7,427 bases of DNA from Candidatus Kuenenia stuttgartensis (GTDB taxonomy: Bacteria; Bacteroidota; Bacteroidia; Chitinophagales; Chitinophagaceae): contig CALQJH020000095.1 of the NCBI GenBank assembly GCA_943330835.2, positions 1 through 7,427 on the forward strand, given 5' to 3'. Of this stretch, positions 1 through 7,427 are shown one piece after another. Every line of letters begins with the position of its first letter. Position 1 is the stretch's first letter. Under the pieces are notes generated by a model, which searched no databases, was not told the origin of the DNA, and saw nothing but the letters and a program-made list of their open reading frames with translations. The position numbers and the translations under genes were made by a program.

Positions 1-812
1 CTCATAAAAGCGTATACGCGTTCAGGTATAGCTCCAAAATAATGATCGTCTAATTGCTGCCCTTTTGCTGGAGCATGACCAAAAACGGTTCTTCCGGTTA
101 AGACTAAATCAGGCCTTGCAGTTGCCAATCCAGCGTCAACAACAAAATATTCTTGTTCCCATCCAAGTGTTGCATTTACTTTTGAAACGTTTTTGTCAAA
201 ATACTGACAAACATCTACAGCAGCTTTGTCCAAGGCAACACAAGCTTTTAATAAAGGTGTTTTTGTATCGAGAGATTCTCCTGTATAAGACACAAATATG
301 GTTGGAATGCAAAGTGTTTTTCCTTCAGCTGTTTCCATGATGAATGCAGGTGAAGATGGATCCCATGCCGTATATCCTCTTGCTTCAAAAGTTGCTCTTA
401 GTCCTCCGCTTGGAAAAGATGAGGCATCAGGTTCTTGTTGAATTAATGCAGCACCTTCAAATTCTTGTATGGGCGTTCCGTCTCCTTTTAAGGTAAAAAA
501 GGAGTCGTGTTTTTCTGCTGATAATCCGGTGAGCGGCTGAAACCAATGTGTAAAATGGGTGACGCCTTTTTCTTCAGCCCATGCCTTCAGTCCATTGGCA
601 ATATTACTGCCCATAGCCCTGTCTATTTTCTTCCCTCCCAATGTAGAAGCGAGCAAACTTTTATAAGCATCATCGCTCAGATAATGGCGGGCTGTTTTTA
701 AAGTAAATACATTTTCATTGAAGATGCTGGTTACTTTTTCGGCAGATTTAACTTCGTAAGTGATTGCATTTTTTGCAATGTTTTTTATTGCGGTAAAACG
801 TAAAGAATTCAT
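1..812 (-). CDS. glnN: Type III glutamine synthetase, N-terminal part (cut by window edge)
   Basis: Glutamine synthetase makes glutamine from glutamate, ammonia and ATP in the cytoplasm. Translating the minus strand from the ATG at 812-810 gives 270 uninterrupted residues reaching the left edge. The type III family is about 700-730 residues long, so roughly the first third is present. Recognisable blocks are THFTHWFQPLTG (85-96), the type III hallmark FPSGGLRATFEARGYTAWDP (133-152), GWEQEYFVVD (217-226), whose glutamates are the expected metal ligands of the active site, and DDHYFGAIPER (255-265). Type I and II enzymes lack these sequences. The start fits because a promoter-like element lies 20 bp upstream and no in-frame upstream extension is needed. 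The gene is transcribed divergently from CTP synthase, a glutamine consumer. Family assignment is very secure; the symbol follows usage for Bacteroidota type III enzymes. Confidence 0.96.
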   Translation of the reverse strand, partial: MNSLRFTAIKNIAKNAITYEVKSAEKVTSIFNENVFTLKTARHYLSDDAYKSLLASTLGGKKIDRAMGSNIANGLKAWAEEKGVTHFTHWFQPLTGLSAEKHDSFFTLKGDGTPIQEFEGAALIQQEPDASSFPSGGLRATFEARGYTAWDPSSPAFIMETAEGKTLCIPTIFVSYTGESLDTKTPLLKACVALDKAAVDVCQYFDKNVSKVNATLGWEQEYFVVDAGLATARPDLVLTGRTVFGHAPAKGQQLDDHYFGAIPERVYAFM

Positions 813-831
813 TTTTATTGATTTTATATAG

Positions 832-862
832 CAAAATAAAGGTAAAATATTTTTAAAATCAA
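832..862 (-). promoter_or_regulatory. Probable promoter of the glutamine synthetase gene
   Basis: Read on the minus strand, TTG (862-860) is followed after 20 bp by TTATTTTG (839-832), one mismatch from the Bacteroidota -7 consensus TAnnTTTG. Spacing and orientation are right. Transcription would begin about 15 bases before the start codon at 812. This is pattern matching in very AT-rich DNA, so chance agreement is possible. Confidence 0.45.
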
Positions 863-956
863 TAAATTTTTCTTGAATTGTATAAAAAATAAACAAATTG
901 CTTAAAATAAATTACATATTTATAAATTTAATTTGTTTGAATTTGTGTATTATTTG

Positions 957-1023
957 TGGTTCGTACCAGGTTCGTACCAATAATATGGTGGTTATTTTTA
1001 TGGTTCGTACCAGGTTCGTACCA
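957..1023. repeat. Two 23-bp near-palindromes built from four 11-bp boxes; candidate operator
   Basis: The box GGTTCGTACCA occurs exactly four times, at 958-968, 969-979, 1002-1012 and 1013-1023. Each adjacent pair, with the T before it, forms an identical 23-bp element (957-979 and 1001-1023) that is nearly palindromic: 9 of 11 base pairs match around a central A. A 21-bp AT-rich spacer separates the two elements. Start offsets are 0, 11, 44 and 55, all multiples of 11, so every box lies on roughly the same face of the helix. The array sits about 95 bp upstream of the glutamine synthetase promoter candidate and about 34 bp upstream of the CTP synthase promoter candidate. That layout suggests a binding site for a cooperative dimeric or tetrameric regulator. 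I do not recognise the motif; the regulatory role is inferred, while the repeat itself is certain. Confidence 0.9.
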
Positions 1024-1056
1024 CGGTATTGGGCATGTAATATTTTCTATTATTTT

Positions 1057-1088
1057 TTTTCTACCCAAAAAAATCGCGCTATCTTTAC
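1057..1088 (+). promoter_or_regulatory. Possible promoter of CTP synthase
   Basis: TATCTTTA (1080-1087) matches TAnnTTTG except for its last base and sits in the context CGCGCTATCTTTACAC, which resembles Bacteroidota -7 regions. The -33 position, 20 bp upstream, is part of a run of T (TTT at 1057-1059) rather than TTG, so that half is weak. Transcription would start near 1093, leaving an untranslated leader of about 125 bases. A second TTATTTTG at 1199-1206 lacks a TTG at the right distance. Confidence 0.4.
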
Positions 1089-1169
1089 ACGACCTCTAGG
1101 ATTTATTGTTCATTCCTCGGTCATTTTTTTAGCAATTCTACATAAGATTATTTATCAGCGCAAAGCTTC

Positions 1170-2869
<1,700 letters not shown>

Positions 2870-2958
2870 TGGTTTGATATTAAGATGCTTTTTGAAATTT
2901 TTCTATATTTTCTGTTGGTCTCGCAAGATTACTTATAGACATTTCTTGTATTCTTGAT

Positions 2959-2966
2959 TAACTTTG
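2959..2966 (+). promoter_or_regulatory. -7 promoter box directly before the RNA methyltransferase start
   Basis: TAACTTTG (2959-2966), followed by CGCT, fits the Bacteroidota -7 consensus TAnnTTTG perfectly. It ends only 4 bp before the ATG at 2971, so transcription would start at or very near the start codon. No TTG lies at the proper -33 distance; the sequence there is TTATAG. The box is identical to that of the def promoter at 4899-4906. Confidence 0.55.
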
Positions 2967-2970
2967 CGCT

Positions 2971-3513
2971 ATGCAAAAATTAAGCATGGACGAATTAAAC
3001 AGAAAAACTACCGAAGAATTCAAACGTTCGGAGAAAACACCTGTTATCGCTGTTTTAGAAAATATCAGAAGTGCATATAATGTAGGCAGCGTCTTCAGAA
3101 CGGCAGATGCTTTTTTATTGGAAGCTATATACATCACCGGATATACAGCCATTCCTCCCCACAAAGAAATTAAGAAGACCGCACTTGGAGCAGAAGAATC
3201 AGTAGAATGGCGTCATTTTAGTAATGCCACAGATGCTATTCATCAATTGAAAGGAGAAGGATATAACGTGTTTGCAGTGGAGCAGGTGAAGAATAGTCTA
3301 TCTCTGGAAAATCTGACATTTCATCCCAATGATAAAATTGCAGTGATTTTCGGAAATGAAGTGACAGGAGTAGAACAAGAAACAATCTTGCAATGTGATG
3401 GTTGTATTGAAATTCCTCAATTGGGTATGAAGCATTCACTTAACATCGCAACTGCAGCTGGTGTGGTGTTATGGGAAATTATTAGAAATAGAATGAAGTC
3501 GGTTAAAATTTAG
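2971..3513 (+). CDS. TrmH/SpoU-family RNA 2'-O-methyltransferase
   Basis: Members of this SPOUT family transfer a methyl group from S-adenosylmethionine to a ribose 2'-hydroxyl in tRNA or rRNA, using a trefoil-knot fold and working as dimers. The 180-residue protein carries all three SpoU motifs: NIRSAYNVGSVFRTADAF (31-48, with catalytic-type Arg43), IFGNEVTGV (126-134) and IPQLGMKHSLNIATAAGV (148-165). It is a short form lacking the N-terminal substrate-binding domain of RlmB-type enzymes. The RNA target cannot be told from sequence. The start at 2971 (MQKLSMDELNR) agrees with relatives, though Met6 at 2986 is an alternative if the mRNA begins inside the first codons. It seems to lead a run with the prenyltransferase and ruvX; the gap to the next gene is 22 bp. 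Confidence 0.93.
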   Translation: MQKLSMDELNRKTTEEFKRSEKTPVIAVLENIRSAYNVGSVFRTADAFLLEAIYITGYTAIPPHKEIKKTALGAEESVEWRHFSNATDAIHQLKGEGYNVFAVEQVKNSLSLENLTFHPNDKIAVIFGNEVTGVEQETILQCDGCIEIPQLGMKHSLNIATAAGVVLWEIIRNRMKSVKI

Positions 3514-3535
3514 TTCAAGAAAAATGAAGCAATAG

Positions 3536-4447
3536 ATGCATCAAATAAAAAAATACCTATCTCTGATTAAATTCTCTCACACTATTTTCGCCATGCCCTT
3601 TGCAATGATTGGCTTTTTTTTAGGAGTACATCAATTTTCAAAAACAGATGTAGCCTATTCAATTTCTAATCAAATTAATTATGCGTTAGGGTATAGATTT
3701 TTATTGGTGATTTGTGCTATGGTTTTTGCCAGAAGTTCTGCAATGGCTTTCAATCGTTTTTTGGACAGGGCTTTCGATGCTAAAAATCCCAGAACCGCAA
3801 TAAGAGAAATACCATCAGGAGTGATTACATCTAAAAATGCTTTATACTTTACTGTTAGTTGCTGTATTTTTTTTGTAATTACTTGTTATTTTATTAATCC
3901 CCTTTGTTTTTATCTCAGTTTTGTAGCCCTGTTTGTAATACTTTTTTATAGTTACACAAAGAGATTTACCGCATGGTGTCATTTGGTACTTGGAGTAGGG
4001 CTGAGTCTTGCCCCAATTGGCGCATATCTTGCTGTTACAGGGGTTTTCAATCTTTTGCCTTTGCTTTTCTCCTTCATCGTATTATTTTGGGTGAGTGGCT
4101 TCGATATTATTTATGCATTACAGGATGAGCTTTTTGACAAGGAAAATAAATTGTATTCTATTCCTGCATGGTTAGGGAAGAAAAGAGGCTTATTTGTTTC
4201 TGAATCCTTACATTTCTTAGCTGTTGTTTTGGTTTTATGTACAGGATATTATGCTGGTTTTTCCTATTGGTATTGGATTGGAGCGGTAGTTTTTTGTGGG
4301 ATGCTCATCTTTCAGCATTCTATTGTAAAACCAAATGATTTAAGCAGAGTAAACTTGGCGTTCATGACTGCCAATGGAATTGCATCTGTTGTGTTTGCTT
4401 TTTTTGTGATTCTTGATTTGGTTACAAATACACACTTCACAAATTAA
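3536..4447 (+). CDS. UbiA-family polyprenyltransferase, MqnP-like branch
   Basis: This integral membrane enzyme attaches a polyprenyl chain to an aromatic acid during quinone synthesis. The 303-residue protein has several hydrophobic segments, consistent with the usual 8-9 helices. The first Asp-rich motif is NRFLDRAFDAKNPRT (73-87), binding the prenyl diphosphate through Mg2+. The second is DIIYALQDELFDKEN (190-204). FYSYTKRF (137-144), LAPIGAYLAVTG (158-169) and FWVSGFDIIYALQD (184-197) resemble the branch annotated as putative 4-hydroxybenzoate polyprenyltransferase, which includes MqnP of the futalosine menaquinone route. Bacteroidota normally make menaquinone rather than ubiquinone, so a menaquinone role is more likely than UbiA proper; this is inference. 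The start gives the typical KYLSLIKFSHTIFAMPFAM opening. A three-codon ATG-AAG-CAA-TAG frame ends right before the ATG. ruvX follows after 10 bp. Confidence 0.93.
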   Translation: MHQIKKYLSLIKFSHTIFAMPFAMIGFFLGVHQFSKTDVAYSISNQINYALGYRFLLVICAMVFARSSAMAFNRFLDRAFDAKNPRTAIREIPSGVITSKNALYFTVSCCIFFVITCYFINPLCFYLSFVALFVILFYSYTKRFTAWCHLVLGVGLSLAPIGAYLAVTGVFNLLPLLFSFIVLFWVSGFDIIYALQDELFDKENKLYSIPAWLGKKRGLFVSESLHFLAVVLVLCTGYYAGFSYWYWIGAVVFCGMLIFQHSIVKPNDLSRVNLAFMTANGIASVVFAFFVILDLVTNTHFTN

Positions 4448-4457
4448 AAATTAAATA

Positions 4458-4871
4458 ATGGCAAGAATTCTGGCAATTGATTATGGGGGAAAGCGAACAG
4501 GCATTGCTGTTACAGACCCTTTGCAAATTATTGCAACAGGATTAACAACGATTTCTTCAGAGGATTTGATTCCATTTTTAAAAAAATACCTGCAGGAAGA
4601 GGCCGTAGAATTAATTGTTATTGGCCTGCCTAAAAACTGGGATGAGTCGGATACGCATGGAACCCCTCTTGCAAGAAAGGCCATCGAAAAAGTAAAAAAA
4701 GAATTTCCTTTGATTCCTGTGAAGGATGTAGACGAAAGGTATACTTCCAAAATGGCTAAAGATGCCATGTTGGCTATGGGAATGAAAAAAAAGGACAGAC
4801 GTGATAAGAAAATTGTAGATGAAATTGCCGCAACAATCATGTTACAGGAGTATTTGCAAAGTATTAGCTGA
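4458..4871 (+). CDS. ruvX: RuvX/YqgF RNase H-like nuclease (putative Holliday junction resolvase)
   Basis: YqgF/RuvX proteins have an RNase H fold and are linked to resolving Holliday junctions and, in E. coli, to 16S rRNA 5' end processing. The 137-residue length is normal for the family. Expected acidic residues and motifs are present: Asp8 in AIDYGGKRTG (6-15), VIGLPKN (54-60), DERYTS (92-97) and the C-terminal IVDEIAA (119-125) with Asp121. The start matches the family (MARILAIDYG). Ten bases separate it from the prenyltransferase stop, so they probably share a transcript. No terminator is evident afterwards, but a good promoter for def begins just past its stop codon. In other Bacteroidota ruvX is often found beside def, as here (from memory). 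Confidence 0.95.
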   Translation: MARILAIDYGGKRTGIAVTDPLQIIATGLTTISSEDLIPFLKKYLQEEAVELIVIGLPKNWDESDTHGTPLARKAIEKVKKEFPLIPVKDVDERYTSKMAKDAMLAMGMKKKDRRDKKIVDEIAATIMLQEYLQSIS

Positions 4872-4875
4872 CCTC

Positions 4876-4906
4876 TTGTGCCTTTAGCTTATATCTGCTA
4901 ACTTTG
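4876..4906 (+). promoter_or_regulatory. Strong Bacteroidota-type promoter for def
   Basis: TTG (4876-4878) and TAACTTTG (4899-4906) are separated by exactly 20 bp, matching the sigma factor consensus of Bacteroidota in both boxes and spacing. Transcription would start near 4912, giving a leader of about 29 bases before the def ATG at 4941. The promoter occupies most of the 69-bp gap after ruvX, and makes def and the following gene a separate unit or internal subunit. This is the best promoter match in the window. Confidence 0.75.
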
Positions 4907-4940
4907 CCCAATTATTACACCAAACAACAGATAATTTATA

Positions 4941-5519
4941 ATGATATTACCTATTGTAGCCTATGGGTCTTCGGTTTTAAGAAAAACAGCTTCTGATATT
5001 ACAGCCGATTATGCAGGATTGAGTAGTCTAATCGAAGATATGTGGGAGACGATGTACCGAAGTAATGGAGTTGGAATTGCTGCACCTCAAGTCAATAAAG
5101 ATATCCGTCTTTTCGTAATGGATACGGAACAGGTTTTTGCCAATCAGGAGGAAGATGAAAAAGATGTTTATCCCGATGGACCTGGTTATAAAGGAGCATT
5201 TATTAATGCTCATATAACAGCATTGGATGGAGATAAATGGGTTTATGAGGAAGGCTGCTTAAGTATACCAAGAATCAGAGAGAATATTTCAAGACACCAG
5301 TCTGTAACGCTAGATTTTCTTGATGAGCATTTTAAGCCGCAAAGCAGAACTTTTATTGGTCTAACGGCACGGGTTATCCTACACGAATATGATCATCTGG
5401 AGGGTAAATTATTTATTGACCATATTTCTCCTTTAAAAAGAACTTTACTGAAAAGAAAATTAGACGATATCACAAAAGGTAGAATTAGCATAGACTATAA
5501 AATGATTTTTTCTAAATAA
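4941..5519 (+). CDS. def: Peptide deformylase
   Basis: Peptide deformylase removes the formyl group from the N-terminal methionine of newly made proteins; it is a cytoplasmic metalloenzyme, usually with Fe2+. All three family motifs are intact in the 192 residues: GVGIAAPQ (43-50), EGCLS (104-108) with metal ligand Cys106, and HEYDH (148-152) with ligands His148 and His152 and catalytic Glu149. An acidic insertion around 65-84 (rich in D and E, with YPDGPGYKG) lies between motifs 1 and 2 and seems typical of Bacteroidota enzymes. The start at 4941 gives MILPIVAYG, the usual opening. It has its own promoter just upstream, and an exported protein gene begins 5 bp after its stop, so the two are probably cotranscribed. 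Confidence 0.98.
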   Translation: MILPIVAYGSSVLRKTASDITADYAGLSSLIEDMWETMYRSNGVGIAAPQVNKDIRLFVMDTEQVFANQEEDEKDVYPDGPGYKGAFINAHITALDGDKWVYEEGCLSIPRIRENISRHQSVTLDFLDEHFKPQSRTFIGLTARVILHEYDHLEGKLFIDHISPLKRTLLKRKLDDITKGRISIDYKMIFSK

Positions 5520-5524
5520 AACAT

Positions 5525-6544
5525 ATGCGTAAAATGCCCTTAAGTGAAATATCATACCAAACTGGGATGAATATGCTGGGCATTAAATCTGGTCACACTG
5601 TGAAAAGAAATACAAACAGAAACTTCTTTTTCATTGTCTTATTTTTTACTATTTTACCATCAATTTTATTCTCACAACAACGACAGGACAGTATTATTGA
5701 AATAGGTAAAAATTACATAACGTTGAGTACTGTAATTATTGGCCAAAAGTTAGATGTCCCCACTTTTATTAATAAGGTGAAGGCTGACACTAGTTTTTAC
5801 AAAGCTTTCAAAAATCTGCGTATAATTGGTTATACTGCTATTAATGATATCAGAATGCTGGATCGCAATCAGAAATTACAAGCATCTTTACATAGCAAAA
5901 CCAAGCAACAAAGAATTGCTCATTGCAGAACCATGCAAACTTTGGAAGAAGCGGTGACTGGAGATTTTTACGATAAAAACAAACTGTTTAATTATTATAC
6001 AGCACAGTTGTATGCTTCCTTGTTTTTTACTAAAGATTCGGTTTGTAATGAAACAAATATTGTAGGCAATGAACAGTTTTCCACAATAAATAAATCAGGT
6101 ATTGAAAAACATAAAGAGCAATTAAAGATGCTTTTTTTTAACCCTGGAAAAAGAATCAGCGGACTTCCGTTTATGAGTGGTAAAACCGCGATTTTCGATG
6201 ATGATATTGCTGGAAATTATGACATGTCTATTGACGCTGATGTTTACAATCATACTCATTGTATTGTTTTAAAGCAGAAGGTAAAGCAAGGGAAAGAAAG
6301 TAATGTAGTTGTGGATGAAATGACAACATGGTTTGATGACAATACTTATGATGTTGTCGCCAGAAATTATTCATTAAGCTTCGATGCAGGCGTTTACGAT
6401 TTTAAGGTATCAATGGAAGTGAAGATGACGAAATATAAAACCCTTGTCGTGCCAGAATTAATCAGGTATTATGGTAATTGGAAGGCCATTTTTAAAAAGA
6501 GGGAGAGGGGTGTTTTTACAGCTACTTTGTTTGATTTTGAATAA
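5525..6544 (+). CDS. Exported protein of unknown function downstream of def
   Basis: I do not recognise a named family. The 339-residue product has a basic stretch KRNTNRN (27-33), a hydrophobic core FFFIVLFFTILPSILF (34-49) and a probable signal peptidase I site after Ser50 (FS then QQ), so it should leave the cytoplasm. No lipobox cysteine is present. The mature part is about 289 residues with three cysteines (134, 174, 246). Its second half (about 230-339) alternates polar and hydrophobic residues as a beta-rich domain would, and includes DEMTTWFDDNTYDVVARNYS (264-283) and KKRERGVFTATLFDF (324-338). A LolA-like fold is a guess only. The chosen start leaves a 26-residue tail before the signal; Met15 (5567), Met17 (5573) or GTG at 5600 would give a more normal signal peptide. 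The 5-bp gap implies cotranscription with def. Confidence 0.8.
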   Translation: MRKMPLSEISYQTGMNMLGIKSGHTVKRNTNRNFFFIVLFFTILPSILFSQQRQDSIIEIGKNYITLSTVIIGQKLDVPTFINKVKADTSFYKAFKNLRIIGYTAINDIRMLDRNQKLQASLHSKTKQQRIAHCRTMQTLEEAVTGDFYDKNKLFNYYTAQLYASLFFTKDSVCNETNIVGNEQFSTINKSGIEKHKEQLKMLFFNPGKRISGLPFMSGKTAIFDDDIAGNYDMSIDADVYNHTHCIVLKQKVKQGKESNVVVDEMTTWFDDNTYDVVARNYSLSFDAGVYDFKVSMEVKMTKYKTLVVPELIRYYGNWKAIFKKRERGVFTATLFDFE

Positions 6545-6547
6545 GGC

Positions 6548-6799
6548 CTAATTAAATTTTTTCAAATCTTGTAATAAATATTCCAACCCATTGATTTTAA
6601 TTTCATAAATTGTTTGTAATTGCAATCCTAATTTTCCTTTTGGGAATCCTTTCCTGTTAAACCATTCCAGATAACTCACGGGAAGATTTGACAAGGTGGT
6701 TCCTTTATATTTGCCAAATGGCATTTTTATTTCAATCAATTGAATCAATAAGTTGGGATCAGGGCCCAGTGGCTCATATTGATAGTCGTTATTACTCAT
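6548..6799 (-). CDS. DUF3820 family small protein
   Basis: This 83-residue protein matches the DUF3820 family (also described as putative quorum-sensing-regulated virulence factor), whose biochemical function is not known to me. The signature MPFGKYKGTTLSNLPVSYL (26-44), then EWFNRKGFPKGKLG (45-58), carries the conserved FGK-KG, LP--YL-W and FP-G-LG positions. The length is typical and there is no signal peptide, so it should be cytoplasmic. Its ATG (6799-6797) overlaps the last codons and the TAA of the upstream pseudouridine synthase in the 8-base string ATGAGTAA, so translation is probably coupled and the two form one operon. Its stop codon lies 3 bp from the stop of the convergent exported-protein gene. 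The job of the pair is not evident from context. Confidence 0.88.
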   Translation of the reverse strand: MSNNDYQYEPLGPDPNLLIQLIEIKMPFGKYKGTTLSNLPVSYLEWFNRKGFPKGKLGLQLQTIYEIKINGLEYLLQDLKKFN

Positions 6800-7427
6800 C
6801 AGCGTTTTTAAATTGACTGTATTTTCTCCATTTGTTGATCAATTCTTCCATATCAGCTGGTAAATCACTATCAAATACAATTTCTTTTTTTGTACCAGGA
6901 TGAATGAACCCAAGTTCTTTAGCATGTAAGGCTTGACGTGAGCATATTTTAAAACAATTGTCTACAAATTGTTTGTATTTAGTATAAACAGTTCCTTTTA
7001 CAATTCTGTCCCCACCATAAAAATCATCATTGAATAAAGGATGTCCAATGTGCTGCATGTGCACTCTGATTTGATGTGTTCGTCCAGTTTCTAGTCTGCA
7101 TTCTACAAGCGTTACATAATTAAATCTTTCAATTACTTTGTAATGTGTAATGGCATCTTTACCATGTTCTCCTTCAGGGTAAGCGGTAAATAATTTTCTG
7201 AAACGTTGATGTCTGCCTACATGTGCAACAATCGTTCCTTCATCTTCATCAAAATTTCCCCAAACCAAAGCTACATACCTTCTGTGAACGGTATGGTCAA
7301 AAAACTGTTTTGCTAATTCAGTCATAGCTTTTTTGGACTTCGCCATCACCATCAAACCGCTGGTATTTTTATCAATACGATGAACTAAGCCATAACGAGG
7401 CAGTTCATTGTCATCAATTTTTGGAGA
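6792..7427 (-). CDS. rluD: RluA/RluD-family rRNA/tRNA pseudouridine synthase, N-terminus outside window
   Basis: Enzymes of this family isomerise uridine to pseudouridine in 23S rRNA or tRNA. The open frame runs without a stop from the right edge, giving 211 residues that correspond to most of the catalytic domain. Visible are the active-site motif HRIDKNTSGL (16-25) with catalytic Asp19, GRTHQIRVHM (115-124), the following GHPLFNDDFYGG, and RQALHAKELGF (164-174), all typical. A TTG at 7355 is an internal leucine of the active-site motif, not a start. The family's usual length is about 300-350, so roughly 100-140 residues, probably including an S4 RNA-binding domain, lie outside the window. 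The RNA target is not determined; the symbol is by overall resemblance to RluD rather than RluA and is tentative. DUF3820 follows with an 8-bp overlap. Confidence 0.94.
   Translation of the reverse strand, partial: SPKIDDNELPRYGLVHRIDKNTSGLMVMAKSKKAMTELAKQFFDHTVHRRYVALVWGNFDEDEGTIVAHVGRHQRFRKLFTAYPEGEHGKDAITHYKVIERFNYVTLVECRLETGRTHQIRVHMQHIGHPLFNDDFYGGDRIVKGTVYTKYKQFVDNCFKICSRQALHAKELGFIHPGTKKEIVFDSDLPADMEELINKWRKYSQFKNADE

Noticed and set aside
65..340. A 91-codon plus-strand reading frame
   Set aside because: It lies antisense within the well-supported glutamine synthetase gene and encodes a low-complexity Gln/Leu-rich product with no recognisable domain.
957..1023. The box array as a CRISPR or transposon end
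   Set aside because: The 11-bp boxes are too short and too closely spaced for a CRISPR array, there are no variable spacers of regular length, and no transposase gene or target-site duplication is present.
2870..2970. A terminator between pyrG and the RNA methyltransferase gene
   Set aside because: The best inverted repeat (CAAGA near 2925 with TCTTG at 2944-2948 or 2952-2956) is short, poor in GC and lacks a following U tract.
4481..4840. A 119-codon minus-strand reading frame opposite ruvX
   Set aside because: It is a shadow of the ruvX coding sequence, which has all family motifs; the antisense product shows none.
6792..7355. TTG at 7355 as the start of the pseudouridine synthase
   Set aside because: The frame stays open to the window edge, and this codon is the Leu of the active-site motif HRIDKNTSGL, so starting here would delete the catalytic aspartate.

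Overview
The window looks like ordinary chromosomal DNA from a Bacteroidota bacterium, most likely of the Chitinophagaceae type. The evidence is the AT-rich base composition, starts without Shine-Dalgarno sequences, promoter boxes of the Bacteroidota kind (TTG, about 20 bp, then TAnnTTTG), a type III glutamine synthetase, and family-specific sequence in the peptide deformylase, RuvX and UbiA proteins. The genus is an inference. I see no mobile element, CRISPR array, tRNA or rRNA.

Layout. Positions 1-812 (minus strand) hold the N-terminal 270 residues of type III glutamine synthetase, cut by the left edge. Positions 813-1219 are a 407-bp divergent intergenic region. It contains a likely promoter for each flanking gene, a striking array of four identical 11-bp boxes at offsets 0, 11, 44 and 55, and a possible 16-codon leader ORF touching the next gene. 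Positions 1220-2869 encode CTP synthase (pyrG). Next comes a same-strand run: a SpoU/TrmH-type RNA methyltransferase (2971-3513), a UbiA-family prenyltransferase of the MqnP-like branch (3536-4447) and RuvX/YqgF (4458-4871). A good promoter then starts a second unit: peptide deformylase (4941-5519) and, 5 bp later, an exported protein of unknown function (5525-6544). On the minus strand, converging with only 3 bp between stop codons, are a DUF3820 protein (6548-6799) and, overlapping it by 8 bp, an RluA/RluD-family pseudouridine synthase that runs off the right edge (6792-7427).

How the genes fit together. Glutamine synthetase makes glutamine and CTP synthase consumes it, so the divergent pair shares a metabolite and, possibly, the boxed control element between them. 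Most of the rest serve RNA modification and protein or nucleic-acid maintenance (TrmH, RuvX, Def, RluD), with one enzyme probably in respiratory quinone synthesis. The region is mainly housekeeping. I did not find a convincing new multi-gene system. The parts most worth a second look are the phased boxes at 957-1023, the possible leader ORF of pyrG, the possibly leaderless methyltransferase mRNA and the uncharacterised exported protein linked to deformylase.
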